From Ochotona curzoniae (lineage: Eukaryota > Chordata > Mammalia > Lagomorpha > Ochotonidae), in assembly GCF_017591425.1 (NCBI RefSeq), contig NW_024467083.1, forward strand, positions 14,499,001 to 14,563,000: DNA of 64,000 bases. The letters run 5' to 3'. The notes under the pieces were generated by a model. That model had not been told where the DNA came from, searched no databases, and saw only the letters and a program-made list of their open reading frames with translations. Positions 24,411-36,630 of this stretch are shown piece by piece. The stretch's first letter is position 1. Every line of letters starts with the position of its first letter. Made by a program: the position numbers and the translations under genes.

Positions 24411-24705
24411 GCAGGTGTTTTGGTGCAGTAGATTTCGCATTCTTTGGAAAAGCCATATCCAATGCCACAGTGCTTTGTCTAGTCCTGGTTGCTCTGCTTC
24501 CAGTACATGTTATTGTGCTTAAAAGCAGCGATTCACTTCTCAGTCATTGGAGTCTCTCTAACACAAGTGGAACACCCAAATGGATTTCCAGGCTTCTGGA
24601 TTGAGCATAACCTAAAGATGTTATTTGGGGATTGCCAAAAATGGATAATAGCCAGTTTTTCTCTCACTCTACCTGTCTCTCCTTTTGTTCGTAAGAGAGA
24701 AATAT
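24411..24705 (+). mobile_element. Old CSINE
   Basis: 'gcaggtgttttggtgcagtagatttcgcattctttggaaaagccatatcc' is the old-type head. 'tcctggttgctctgcttcc' and the CT-rich 'ctctcactctacctgtctctcctttt' follow in order. Confidence 0.75.
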
Positions 24706-25086
24706 AGAATTATATGGAAAAAATTAATTAAAAGTAATTTCATATATACATATAGATATGTATTATGCATATTTTATATGGAATGGTTTATGTATACATA
24801 AAACATATGTATACGTGATAAACTTTATTCCATTATTTGTTAGAAAGGCACAAAGATATGTTAAAACATCAAACATTCAATTTTCTTATAGTGTTAAAAA
24901 TGACAACATTGATTAAAATTTTTCTAAATTATTTCAATAATCTGTCTTGGAAATTATTCAAATTATTTTAGAATCTTTAATTTTAAAAATTTCATTAATT
25001 ACGATGTTCACATATGTTTATGATTCTTAAAGTCATCACTTCAGCTTTGCTAGATGATATATAATACTCAGAAAAATAGTTTTAAA
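24706..25086. other. AT-rich stretch, nothing recognised
   Basis: ATAT-rich near 24740-24820. No gene. Confidence 0.4.
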
Positions 25087-25245
25087 TAATGGTTCTTAAT
25101 TTTCATCTCTTCAGCTGCACGTTAGGCATTTTGTAGCATGTTATTTAACTTCATGGTGTTGTTAATTTCTTTTTTCTCCCTCATGTTGTTTTGTTTTGTG
25201 GCTTTTCTTTTAAGGGGGATGTATAGTAGTTGTGTAATGAAGACT
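25087..25245 (+). mobile_element. L1 3' UTR fragment (variant end)
   Basis: 'gcatgttatttaacttcatggtgttgttaatttc', 'gttttgtggctttt', then 'gggggatgtatagtagttgtgtaatgaaga', the same variant extension as at 5075-5100. Confidence 0.5.
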
Positions 25246-25506
25246 GGTACAAGCTAATTTTAAATAAAGAAATATTCCGATATATAAACACATGCATTAG
25301 ACTAAAATGATTTTTTAAAATTTTCACAGGATAATCAATTTCATTCCTTTCTGACAGCTATTTTGAAGGCTCTATGTTGAACAGAATTTGTATAGAAATT
25401 ATATGCAATTAAACAGCTTGATATTTTCGATAAATATTGTGGAATTACTACAATCATCATGTCACATATTTGACCTTTTGTGAATCAGGGGAAATTTACT
25501 TTCAAG

Positions 25507-25828
25507 ATTCTTTGTTTTAATAGGAAAGATAGATATACAGAGAGAAGGATATTTATGGTGAGAAACTTCTTCTGTCCACTTGTTCACTCCCCAGTTGGTT
25601 TCAACAACTAGAGTTGAGCCAATCTGAAACCAGGATCCAGGTGCTTCCTCAGGGTCTCCCACAAGGCTATAATGTCCCAATTTTTGGATCATCCTTGACT
25701 GCTTTGCTAGTCCTCAATCAGAGTGCTGGAAGGGAAGTGGAGCCGCTGGACAGGAGATGGAGCCCACATAGGATCCTGGCATATGCAAAGGGAGAATTTA
25801 GCTGCTAGGTTACCATGCCAGCCCCTTG
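25507..25828 (-). mobile_element. CSINE, minus strand
   Basis: 'ttttaataggaaagatagatatacagagag' through 'gtccacttgttcactccccag' and 'ggagccgctggacaggagatggagcccacataggatcctggca' to 'ctgctaggttaccatgccagcccc'. Full length. Confidence 0.9.
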
Positions 25829-26059
25829 GGGAAAACTTAAGATATAAAAAACTTACCAAATTTCAGGTATATGCATATAGAACTATTAACTATTCATCCT
25901 GTTGTATATATAAGCTCTCCAACTAATTTACCATACATAACTCACACAATTTATAATATACATAGGGTAAATACATCTCAATATATTTGCTTCCTAGTTT
26001 TGCATTAGAAAATAATACTCAAAAAAGTGTAGAGATTCTGTTCTGTGTCTAGTAATTTT

Positions 26060-26345
26060 AAGAATATTTATTTTCCTATTTATTAGAGATACAGAGAGCT
26101 TCCACCTACTAATTCACTCAAATGCTTCAACAGCCAGGATTGATTCAGGAGACCGAAAATGAAACCTGTGTCTTCCTTGCCTTATAATTCTCAGATTAGA
26201 TAAGTGTCTATTATTTGAGTCATCACCTGTTGTCTCCAAATGCACACATTAACAGAAAAACACAATCTTAAGCAGAGCTGAAACTTGAATCTGAGAACTA
26301 GAGTTTGGGATGTGTGTACTCCAAGCAGCATCATATCTTCTATCC
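26060..26345 (-). mobile_element. Old CSINE, minus strand, interrupted
   Basis: Tail side 'tattttcctatttattagagatacagagag' with 'ctaattcactcaaatgcttcaac', and head side 'gctgaaacttgaatctgagaactagagtttgggatgtgtgtactccaagcagcatc'. The middle (about 26180-26260) does not fit. Confidence 0.6.
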
Positions 26346-26969
26346 ACTGCTTCCCTGCCTCCATCGACACCACATTTGGTGTTGGACAATTCTTTAGTTG
26401 GAAGCCAGGAGTTCCATTACACTGTTCCATATAGATAACAGTAAAACAGGTACTCCAGCCATCTTGCACAAGTTTCCACAAGTGTTTTCCAAGAACTGGG
26501 TCCATATACGAGTGATAGAGACTGCTCGTGGTGCTCTAAGGTAGGATTCTGGCATCACAGGAGATGGCTCAATTGACTGACACAGTAGCAGCAGTCTCTC
26601 TATTCTAATTTGCATGAGTGGGATGTGTAGAGAAGTGAGCTTTCCCTGAGCATCGATCGCCTTGGTTGAGTGGTGAGTCAGTGTACCCAGAACCTGACGT
26701 GATTATACTCTCACTCTCTCACTACTGCTGAGCATAAAGGGAATATAGCATGCCCAAGTGCTTGTTACCCTGGAATCCTGCACCATACGACAGAACTGAT
26801 TGGAGATCCTTGCTGTGATCTAGCACACACTCTGAATACCCACTGAAAGAGTAAACAGTCCAAGTACTCTCCACATCATATTTTAGTGATAGAATCCATT
26901 AAAAGATGAAATAAACAAGTGACCCCATAAAAGTCCCCAAATAAATGTGGAAGCACAAGAATCCTGAAC
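26346..26969. other. Stretch without recognised gene
   Basis: Less AT-rich than its surroundings. Minus-strand frames of 104 and 73 codons (26191-26505, 26394-26615) overlap in two frames and partly cover SINE sequence. I see no domain and call no gene. Confidence 0.35.
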
Positions 26970-29567
26970 AAGGAAAACACTATGACTCCCCTAAAGGAAT
27001 ACAATAGCACTTCAATGTCACTATGTTAAGGCCAAAAATAGATGAAATGCCTCAAAATGAATTCAAAAACATGGAAAAATCTAAAAAATAATGGAAAACT
27101 TCATGAGTAAAAGAAATCCATACAAGGTATGCTTGAAAAATTCCTGCAGCAAATATTAAAGAGAAGTAACCTGTAATATTAAAAATAAGAATTCAATATG
27201 TAAAACAAAAGGCTCAATGGAAAACCTTAACCACAGTCATAGTGAAACAGAACAACAAGTATCTGAGTTGAAAGACTAATCTTTGGAACTATCTCAGCCA
27301 TAGGAATGAAAAGAAAAAAAAAAAGACAATGAGAAAAACTAAGATTTTATATGCTTTCAAATGCTCAAATATGTGTGTCTTATGACCTACCCGGGTATGG
27401 AAACAGAAAACGGATTAGATGGCCTACTCAGTGAAATAATAGCAGAGAACTTTCATAGTTTGTGAAAAAGAAAGAGTAAACCACAACCAAGAACAAGAAG
27501 CACAGAGAACTCCTAACAGATGGTCAGAAGAAATCTTCACTGTACCATACAACAGTAAAATTTTCAACTTAAAAAAAGAAGAAAGAAAGAAAGAAACTCC
27601 AGAAAGAAAGAAAGAAAGAAAGAAAGAAACTCCAGAAAGAAAGAAAGAAAGAAAGAAGGAAAGAGAAACAAAGAAAGAAACTCCAGATTGCCTTCAGTCA
27701 ACAATAACTGGAATGGCAGGTGGTTTCTCATCAGAAGCCTAACAGACAAGGAGGAAATGGACATAGTCCAAGTCTTAAAAGAAAAATGAGCAAAGAAACC
27801 CTCCCTCCCAAAATCTACCAACACACAGTATAACTCTATGCAAAGTTCTTATTTTTGAATTATAGTGAAATAAAACCTTCACAAAAATATTAACTGAAAT
27901 CACATGTCAACACTCATCCTGCATTTCAAAAGATGGTTAAATTGTGCTACAAACAGAAATGCAGAAAGATCCTTATAATTCTGAGAGAATGTAAATGCAA
28001 AAAAGAAAAAATAAAAACAGCCTACTAAAAGTGAAATGGAATTCCACATTAAATAATAAGAATATTTATAGAAAAATCACAGGACCAGGTTATTGTCAGT
28101 AAATACATTGGGTATCACTTGCTTTATTTCTCTAATTAAATGATTTAGACAGTTTGGATATATTAAAAAAAGATTCATTTATTTTCTCTCAACAGAAAGA
28201 TCACATCAGCAAAGATACATAAAGAATGAAAACAAAAGCTTAAAGGCAGACATTTCACAAAAACAGAAAGAAAAATATGAGCCATTCCAACGTAAAGAAA
28301 AATAAACTTTGATAAAAATACTGTAAAAAAAACCTACAAAATGTTATTACATAACTATCAATGGACCAGTTGGACAAGTGAATCATAACAAATGCATATA
28401 TTAAATGTGTATAACCAGAATGTTTGTTATGTAAAACAAATGTCAATGGATGATAAGGGAAACAGACTACAACAAAATAATAGTGGGTCACTAACCACTT
28501 TCATCAATGCACAAAGCAACTTGACAAAAAGGAAAAGAAACAGAGCTTTTCTAGATGATGAACCAAATCAACCTAACTGATTGCTATAGAGCATTTCATC
28601 TCATAAAAGCAGAATGCACATTCTTTTCATCAGTGCTTTAAACATTCTCCAGCATTGATTGTATGCTATGGCATAAAGCAAGTTTCAGCAAATTTAAAAA
28701 GGAAAAGAAAAGAAAACCATACCATATTATCATCTCTGATCTAAATGAAATTGACTAGATAATTAAATTAAGAACTCTGGGAAATGTGCTAACACAGGAA
28801 AACTGAGCAATGCGTTTTTAAATGAACAATGGGTTTTAGAGAAAATTTAAATAATCAAAATATAAATGAAAAAGTCAGAAAAAAAAGATGGAATATAGTA
28901 AAAAAATTGTTAGGGAAATTTTATAGCAAGTAGTGCTTACATCAACAAATCAGAAGAGCATCAACTATACAACAATGCTTCTCACACATTGGAATCCTCC
29001 AATTAATAGCAAGGAAGAAATAATTAAAATTAGAAAAGAAACAGATAAAATTAAGATAAAAGATACAAACCATCAGTGAAATGATTTTTTTTTCCCTTTT
29101 TTTCTCTCTCTCCTCCTCCTCAACAAAACATAAAAGGGCTTGGGGACTGCTCTTGGAGACTGAAGACACACTCATTTCTATCCTATCAAAGAAAAGCTCA
29201 GGAATCAATAGTGTCACAGCAGAATTGTATAAATCCTTTAACAAAAGAAACAATTCCAATTTTCTCTAACTACTCAATACAATGGAAATGGAGAGTTTCT
29301 CCTGAAAGTTTGTCTATGAGTGCAACATCATCTAATTCCCAAATTAGGAAAAAGATACAATAAAGAAAGAGAAATATATAATAATACCCCCCAATGTTCA
29401 AGATGTAAACATTCTAATTAAAAAAAAAAAGGATTATTCATCCTGATCTAGTGAGATTTCCCCATGGAAAGCTATGATGGTGTGACACAAGTAAATCATT
29501 AAGAGGGATATATCACATTAATAAATTAAAGAGAAAATATCTCAATAGATGGAAAGCTATATTTTAT
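26970..29567 (+). mobile_element. Ancient L1, 5' part (ORF1 region into ORF2)
   Basis: Decayed L1M-like element. The ORF1-type region includes 'ggaaaccttaaccacag', 'gagttgaaagactaatctttgg' and, after the simple repeat, 'ggcaggtggtttctcatcagaa'. The ORF2 start follows with the endonuclease-region blocks 'ataatagtgggtcactaaccactttcatcaatg' (28480), 'agcagaatgcacattcttttcatcagtgc' (28610) and 'acattctccagcattgattgtatgctatg' (28642). Stops and indels are everywhere. Confidence 0.7.
27572..27690. repeat. (GAAA)n tract with inserted ACTCC units
   Basis: GAAAGAAAGAAA runs broken at regular intervals by 'ctccag' (27597, 27630, 27682). The unit GAAA..GAAACTCCA is repeated, so the array grew both as a microsatellite and as a longer minisatellite. 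It lies within the ancient L1. Confidence 0.85.
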
Positions 29568-29580
29568 AAAACACAGCATC
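29568..29580. repeat. Target-site duplication of the CSINE at 29581, left copy
   Basis: AAAACACAGCATC, repeated at 29925-29937 with one change (A to G). Confidence 0.88.
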
Positions 29581-29924
29581 GGGCCCGGCGCGGTGGCGCA
29601 AGTGGTTAAAGGTCCTCGCCTTGCACGCCCGGGATCCCATATGGGCGCTGGTTCTAATCCCGGCAGCCCCGCTTCCCTTCCAGCTCCCTGCCTGTGGCCT
29701 GGGAAAGCAGTCCAGGACGGCCCAAAGCTTTGGGACCCTGCACCCGCGTGGGAGACCCAGAAGAGGCTCCTGGCTTCGGATCGGCATAGTATCGGCCCGT
29801 TGCGCTCACTTGGGGAGTGAATCATCGGACGGAAGATCTTCCTCTCTGTTTTTCCTCTCTGTATATCCACCTTTCCAATAAAAATTTAAAAAAAATAATA
29901 ATAATAAAAATAAATCTTAAAAAA
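29581..29924 (+). mobile_element. CpG-rich young CSINE
   Basis: Complete, from GGGCCCGGCGCGG to an A/ATA-rich tail. Box A 'tggcgcaagtgg' is at 29594-29605 and box B 'ggttctaatcc' at 29650-29660. It retains many more CpG dinucleotides than the other copies (for example in 'cggcgcggtggcgc', 'cacgcccggg', 'tcatcggacgg'), a sign of recent insertion. 'caagtggttaaaggtcctcgcc' in place of 'ctagtggctaaagtcctc' marks a different subfamily. It splits the ancient L1. Confidence 0.96.
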
Positions 29925-29937
29925 AAAACACGGCATC
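29925..29937. repeat. Target-site duplication of the CSINE at 29581, right copy
   Basis: AAAACACGGCATC; see 29568-29580. Confidence 0.88.
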
Positions 29938-32060
29938 ATTTGATGACACAAAGTATAACCGTTTTGGGAATAAAAAGGATATAATCAAAGCAATATACAG
30001 AATTGCCTAGACTCATATTGAATTGGGAAAAGTTGCAATAATTTTCACAAAGTTATGAAAGCAAACAAGAGGGTCAGTTTTTCTAAAACTAATAATATAG
30101 TTCTGAAAGTTTTAGCCAGATTCATTTTGCAAGAAAAACAAATCTGTAGTAGACAAATTGGGAGGAGAAAATCAAATCCTCCATGATGAGAGATGACATG
30201 ATAATTTCTATAAGGGAGCCAAAGACGACTTGGAAGCTTTTGAATCCATCAGAGATCTTGGTAAAGTTGCAGGATATGGAATCAACACTCAAAAATCAAT
30301 AGCCTTTTTATACCCAGACAATTCCATGATTGCAAAAAGACAGCATCATTCACAATAGCTACAAAAAAAATCTAAGTACCTTGGAATAAACTTAAAGGAA
30401 AATTCTCTACAATCAAAATCACAAAATTATAAAGATATAAATAAAAGAAGGAGCAAAGTAATAGAAGACCCTTCCATGTTTGTGAACCAGAAGGGTAAAT
30501 ATCAAAATACCCATAATATCCAAAACATAAAAAAAACTCAGTATGATCATATTCAATATACCAAAAATAATATTCTTCTCAGATTTAGACAAAAAAGTTA
30601 CAAAAGTTCATACCAAAGCAATTATAAATAATAATCAAAACGTTAAAATAAACACAGCATCACGATACTAAATTACAATATGTAACACCAGCAGCTACAA
30701 TCACAATAACCTGGCATTCAAATAAAAATAGACATGAATACCAATGGAACACAAAAGTGAACTCTAAATATCCACCTAATAGCATTAAGAAGAAGAAGAA
30801 GAGAAGCAGCATGATGAAGAGGAGGAAGAGGAGCAGGAGGAGAAGGAGAAGAAGAGGGAGAAGAAGAAGGAAAAAAGAATAGGAAAACACAAAAAAGAAC
30901 TGTAAGTATCACACTAGCATGAAGAAGAACAACAACAACAAAAACTGAAATCTCCGCTTACACAAGAAGGAAACAAGATCCTCTCCATAAAGCTTACAAA
31001 AAATAAATTCAAAAAGACCCATGAATGTAAATATGTGTCCTGGTATTAGTGAGTTTATAGAGGAAAACACTAGGGAAACTGGAAAACAGTGACAAAGAAA
31101 AGACTTCTTGAAGCAGATGAGAAGCACAGGCAATCCGAGCAAAGGTAGAGTAATGGCCTTACATTATGTTTAAACACTGCCATACCTTAAAACAAACACT
31201 CAAGGAAAAGAAGGGGCAACTAAAAATGGGAGAAATATTTCAAACTGCACAATTGGTAAATAATTAATATGGGCAATCTGTAAAGAGATCAAGAGGTTAA
31301 TTTTGAGAATCTATTGAAAAGTCAAGGAACTCAAAAATCGCAATAATGCAACCAAAAAACAAAAGGAAAAAAAACAAAAGCCAGTCAAGAAATGGAAAAA
31401 ATCTAAGAGGCACGTTTCAAATAATTATACCCCAGTGGCCAACAGATACCAAAAAAGGTGTTTATTACTCATGAAGAAATGCAAAGAAATTCACAATGAG
31501 ATTTTATCACACCCAAGTTTGAACGCGTCTCATGAAGAAATAGGAAAAATAAATAACATAAATGTCAATGAGAATGTTGAGAGAAGTTGCCCTATTACAT
31601 TATTGGAAGAAATGTCAACATCACAATCATTACAGAAGATGGGATGCAGTTCTCTCAGGAATTTGAAACTAGATATGTCACATGAGTCAGCCAATTTATC
31701 ACTGGGAATTTACATGAGTGAAATCAGTAACTGTAGGTATTTTGCATATTTCCATAATTACTAAGAAATGGAATCAACTTGCTGTCCACCAATAAAAGAC
31801 TTGATAAAAGAAAAGAAGATCTATTAATTACAGAGCACTAGTCAGTCATGAAAATAAATGAAATCATGTGTTTGCAACAAAATAGATGCCACTGGAAAAC
31901 ATTATGCATAGCAAATGATTTGTGGTAACTAATCTATAAAGTCCAAAGAATGTAGTGTGAAAGTACAAATGACATTTTATTGTATGTTTATAGCCCGGGT
32001 CTACATACCTGATGATCAGTGTTTTCCAATTAGGATTTGACAAAGTATTTATTAGCAATA
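29938..32060 (+). mobile_element. Ancient L1, 3' part (ORF2 and 3' end)
   Basis: Continues the L1 with 'gacagcatcattcacaatagc' (30342), 'aagtaccttggaataaact' (30375), 'caatggaacacaaaagtgaac' (30743) and, near the end, 'aaaataaatgaaatcatgtgtttgcaacaaaatagatgccactgg' (31850-31895), typical of L1M 3' ends. A frame at 31435-31764 (+) is a relic of the ORF2 C-terminal region, not a gene. Confidence 0.75.
30788..30890. repeat. Polypurine tract (GAAGAG/GGAGAA)
   Basis: About 100 bases almost all purine on the + strand, expanded inside the ancient L1. Minus-strand Leu/Ser/Pro-rich frames here are translations of the tract. Confidence 0.8.
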
Positions 32061-32108
32061 GCTCATATTTGTGATTATAAAATAAAAAGATAGCATTACA
32101 TTATAAAA

Positions 32109-32120
32109 CTTAAAGAAATA
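32109..32120. repeat. Target-site duplication of the CSINE at 32121, left copy
   Basis: CTTAAAGAAATA, repeated exactly at 32460-32471. Confidence 0.9.
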
Positions 32121-32459
32121 GGGCCCAGCATGGTGGCCTAGTGGCTAAAGTCCTCACCTTGAATGCGCCAGGATCCCATATGGGCACCAGTTCTAATCCC
32201 GACATCTCCACTTCCCATCCAGCTCCCTGCTTGTGGCCTGGGAAAGCAGTCGAGGATGGCCCAAAGCCTTGGGACCCTGCACCTGTGTGGGAGACCTGGA
32301 GGAAGTTCCTGGCTCTTGGCTCCAGCTCAGCATAGCACCAGCCATTGCGCTCACTTGGGGAGTGAATCATTGGATGGAAGATCTTCCTCTCTGTCTCTCC
32401 TCTTCTCAGTATGTATATCTGACTTTGTAATAAAAATAATAAATCTTAAAAAAACAAAG
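32121..32459 (+). mobile_element. Young-type CSINE
   Basis: GGGCCCAGCATGGTGGCCTAGTGGC head, box B 'agttctaatcc', and 'gactttgtaataaaaataataaatctt' tail. It lies about 60 bases past the end of the ancient L1. Confidence 0.95.
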
Positions 32460-32471
32460 CTTAAAGAAATA
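32460..32471. repeat. Target-site duplication of the CSINE at 32121, right copy
   Basis: Exact match to 32109-32120. Confidence 0.9.
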
Positions 32472-33728
32472 AAGGAGAAAGGTGAGATGAATGGTGGAAG
32501 CCTGAGTGTGAGACCTGCTGGGGTGTGAACTTTCACTAAATCTGTAAACATGAAATACATGAAAGTTGCTTACCTTAAACAAATAAAGAAAAATAACAAA
32601 TAAATTCACTCTTGCTAAGCCTCCAATATCCAACACAATACTATAAATTGTATTTCCAAAAGCACAGAGTTATTTTGTTATTTCCTTTAAAATGAATTAT
32701 ATTAAAAATTTATTGCTCTCTGGAAATAATCCTACTGATGAGGGGAAGTTTCAGAGGGGAAATAGTCGTTTGAATATTCCTCTGCTACCTAGCTTCAGAA
32801 GCATAATTACAGGCCAGGCTTCTTTTATATATTAGATAGTCTCATCTCTAATATAAACTCCAGTAAACACTTTTTAAAAAGCTAATAATAAATTCAAATA
32901 TATGACAGAGTCCTTAGAGTGAAAATAAAAGGTAGTATCTGCTTCATATCTTCTCATGCATGTTTATTCAAGTAATTAGGCAAGCAAGAATTGGGTTTGC
33001 AACTGTATCGCACATTTTTTGAAAACTCCATACTTTGATTTTCATGTGACTTAGTACATGTTCATGTTCAAAACTTTTCGCAGAATTCTGACTTCTTTGA
33101 CAAATGTATATAAGCCTCGGGTAGTATTCAGCTATCAGGTTTCTGCACACCTTACAGCTAATTGGTGGAACTGCTTTCCATAAAATATTCATAACTGGAA
33201 CTATTTTACAAGTTAATTTCAAAACTATTTCTTTCTCCACGTTAATCTCAAATGTTGCCTCTAAAATTTTACCTGATATCTCTACTTATAGAATAACCCA
33301 AGAAGTACTGCAAGGTATGAATTTTCCTTAAATGAAAAATAGCATGAGTTCATAGTGACTGCCTTGCTTTTCTCTGCCATTGCATGGTATTATGGAAAAT
33401 AGACATGAGCCACTAATAACAGTCAACACTGAGAAACAGTATGCTTCCTTTAGAGTATTAGATTGGTTTTAAACAAATTGTTTCATTTTTGTAATTATTT
33501 TTATTCCTGAAAATATGAAAAAAATAATTTGATATTACTATAAAACCATAGCATAGCTTTTTTAAAAATTTAGGGATTTATATAATTTCATACTTCTTAA
33601 AACTTATCCCAGGCAGAAAACATACATTTCAGGTAGCTCATATGTTTACTGCAAATGACGTATTCGTAATGGTGGAGTTACATAAAGTACATAAAAAAAT
33701 ACTCAAGTTCTAAAATAGTTCACTTATT
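32472..33728. other. AT-rich stretch, nothing recognised
   Basis: About 1.25 kb. A minus-strand 90-codon frame (32968-33240) shows no domain I can name. No repeats recognised. Confidence 0.4.
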
Positions 33729-34044
33729 TTTTTTAAAGATTTATTTATTTTTCATTAGAAAATTAGATATACAGAGAAGAAGATCTTCCATCCGTTGATT
33801 CATTCCACAAGTGGCCGCGATGGTCAGGGCTGAGTTGATGTGAAGCCAGGAGCCAGGAGTCTCTTCCTGGACTCCCACGTGGGTACAGGGCCCCAAGACT
33901 TTGGGTCACCCTGGACTGCTCTCCCAGATCAGAAGCAGAGAGCTTGATGGGAAGCGTGGTTGCCGGGACATTAAATGGAGCCCATGTGGGATGCCAGCAT
34001 GTGCAAAGGGAGCATGTTAGACACTAGGCTACATCTCCAGGCCC
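33729..34044 (-). mobile_element. CSINE, minus strand
   Basis: 'aaagatttatttatttttcattagaaaattagatatacagag', 'gatcttccatccgttgattcattcc', 'ccacgtgggtacagggccccaagac', ending 'actaggctacatctccaggccct'. Full length, moderate divergence. Confidence 0.93.
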
Positions 34045-34099
34045 TAACTGATTTATTTTAATTCTCAAGCTTTGATCAAGTTAGACATAGTAGTTATAA

Positions 34100-34329
34100 A
34101 ATAAACCATCTTGACATTGGCACAAGATTGGACATGGTAACCGGTGGAACAGATTCGAGACCACAGATATTAATCCATATATTTACAACTGACTTTAACT
34201 AATCTTTAACTAATCACTAATCTTCAACCAGCTGAATTCAGCCCTTGGAGAGAGGAGAGTCTTCAACAAGTGGTGTTGGGACAATTGAATCAGATATAAA
34301 AGAAATATTCCTCTCTTAAATCCTGTATA
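34100..34329 (+). mobile_element. Decayed L1 ORF2, first part
   Basis: 'caagattggacatggtaaccggtggaacagattcgagacc' and 'gagtcttcaacaagtggtgttgggacaattg' are the ORF2 blocks upstream of the C-terminal region. A small local duplication of 'ctttaactaatc' lies at 34192-34215. Confidence 0.75.
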
Positions 34330-34344
34330 AAAATCAACCCAAAA
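34330..34344. repeat. Target-site duplication of the CSINE at 34345, left copy
   Basis: AAAATCAACCCAAAA, repeated exactly at 34679-34693. Confidence 0.92.
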
Positions 34345-34678
34345 TTGGGCCCAGCATGGTGGCCTAGTGGCTAACATCCTTGCCTTGAATGCCCCAGGAT
34401 CCCATATGGATGCCGGTTTTATCCCCGCAGCCCCACTTCCATCCAGCTCCCTGCTTGTGGCCTGGGAAAGCAGTCAAGGGCACCCCAAGACCTTGGGACC
34501 CTGCACCCATGTGGGAAACCTGGAGAAAGCTCCTGATTCCTGGCTTCGGATCGATGCAGCACCAGCTGTTGTGGTGACTTGGGGAGTGACTCATTGGATG
34601 GAAGATCTTCCTCTCTGTCTCTCCTCCTTTCTGTATATCTGACTTTGCAATAAAAATAAATAAATAAATCTTTTAAAC
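34345..34678 (+). mobile_element. Young-type CSINE inside an L1
   Basis: GGGCCCAGCATGG head, 'ggttttatcccc' as a decayed box B, and 'gactttgcaataaaaataaataaataaatc' tail. Inserted into the L1 ORF2 in the same orientation. Confidence 0.95.
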
Positions 34679-34693
34679 AAAATCAACCCAAAA
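34679..34693. repeat. Target-site duplication of the CSINE at 34345, right copy
   Basis: Exact match to 34330-34344. Confidence 0.92.
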
Positions 34694-35960
34694 GGGATTA
34701 GATAGCTGAATGTTAGATCTGAATTCACAGGAGGTAAAGATAGGAAACTCAGCAAGATATAGACAAAGACCAAGACTTCTTAGGTAAGACGATAAAAGTG
34801 AAACTAGACAAATGGGATCACATTAGGCTAAGAAGCATCTGTAGTACAAAGGAATCACTCAGTAAATTTTTGAAGAGGCATCTACAAATTTGACTCCCAA
34901 ATTCACATAGATGTAAATTGTACATCTAATAATTAGTAAGCAGAACACAGAAGGAGCTCAAGAAACTCAGTAACAATGAAACAAGCAACTCAGTCAAGAA
35001 ATATGCCAAAGATATATACACTCATTTTTCAAAGTACAAATAGCCAATAAACTCATTAAAATATACTCAGGATTACAAGGCATCAGGGAGTTGCAAATAA
35101 TACACAGTGAGAAAGAGAGAGAGGTACCACTTCACCTCAGAAGGCTGTCATGCAAAAATCAAAAGACAATAAATTCTGGAAGCATGTGACAGAAAGCTGC
35201 CCTAAGCCATTCTTAAAAGGAGCATAAAGCAGTGCAGCAATTATGAAGGACAATTTGGAAATTTCTCAGAAATCTGAAAATAGATCTCCATATTGCCCAG
35301 CCATTCTTCTTGCGGGAATTGAACCCCAAGAAGTTAAATCAGCATATGAACGCCTTATCTGCACTTCCATGCTGCAACTGCCCAAGTCATGGTAGCTAAG
35401 ACATCCAGATGTCTATCAACTGATGACTGCCTAAGAAATTATGGTATTTTCACACTGTGGGGATATATTGCTTGTTAAGCATAAATTATTTCACTATAAA
35501 ATGTATTCAACTGAGATCCATTGTGATTCTTGAAGCAAACTAGCATCAAAAGTCAAATATCATGTTTTCCCTGATTTGTGGTAACTAACGTACACAGTGC
35601 AAAGATGTGTAAAGCTTAGAAGTGAGGTTAACATTTTGGCATTTGACTGTTTAAGTCCCTGAGGACTGTACTCTCTTCAGTTACTGTTTGTTCATTTCTG
35701 TATTTAGTGGAACAATAAATATAACAATATAGAAATATAACAATAAATATTTATAACAATAAAGAAAATCCAAAGTATGTCACTGTAAAAAATTAGAAGT
35801 TAATATTGGAAAAGATAGGATTGGTTGAGTTATAGTGGGAAGAAGGGCAGTATAGAAAGCACTGTTATGTTTTAAAACTATATGTGAAATACATTACCTT
35901 TGTTTTCTTTATAAACAAAAATATGTTAAACTGAACAAAAAAATTAAAGAGAAAACCTGG
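34694..35960 (+). mobile_element. Decayed L1 ORF2 C-terminus and 3' UTR
   Basis: 'caaatgggatcacattaggctaagaagcatctgtagtac' (34811), 'gccaataaactcattaaaatatactcagg' (35043), 'tgaaccccaagaagttaaatcagcatatgaa' (35320) and 'catgttttccctgatttgtggtaactaac' (35560) follow the L1 order. Many stops. The exact 3' end is unclear in the AT-rich stretch after 35700. Confidence 0.75.
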
Positions 35961-36630
35961 TATTTTCTTCTTCTATCACAAACTTACTTGGCAAATATCT
36001 TAATTCTTCTGATACACATAGATTTAGTTTATGTGTGATGATGTCTATTCAATCTGAAAACCTCATATTGTATTGATTTATGTTTCTCTTTGGATGATAA
36101 ATATATTTCACTATAGTTTTTTTATGCATGTCTTAATTTTGTCTTCAATATTAAGTGCTTTTGTTTATCTGTGTGCCACCAAAAGGAACAAACACTAATA
36201 GGATGTTTTGTATGCAAGGCAATTGTCAGCCTAAAGCTGAAGCCATCAGATGCGGGAATTTTTTCTAAGATATGTTGAAGATCCTTACAGAAAGTCAGAG
36301 AAGACCCACAGCCCAGTGTCAGGTGTCTAAGACTGGAGGATGTAAGGGCAATGATGTGTTGATATGGCCAGAGCCTCAGCACACATTCCTAAGGCAATTG
36401 GGTACACATGCCATGGTCCACGTGAGAGGAATCCTTCCTGATATGAAATGTGATTCCTCAAATACATAAAAAGTTCTAAGACAGGTTTGGGGTTTTTCTT
36501 TTCTTTCTTAGAAGAACCTTCTGGCATTCTTGCATTCAAACATTCATTTTGTCTTTTTTCTTTTCATGACATGATGCCCACTCTACATTGTTTAAGATTT
36601 ACACTTAAATATTTCATGCATCTTGAATTC
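35961..36630. other. Stretch without recognised gene
   Basis: The part 36200-36480 is less AT-rich, with overlapping open frames on both strands and no domain I can name. Could be single-copy sequence. Confidence 0.35.

Noticed and set aside
29526..29881. Several overlapping 75-114-codon frames
   Set aside because: They translate the CSINE on either strand. The same peptide-like phrases recur at every young CSINE (for example 7552, 32110, 34364, 41587).
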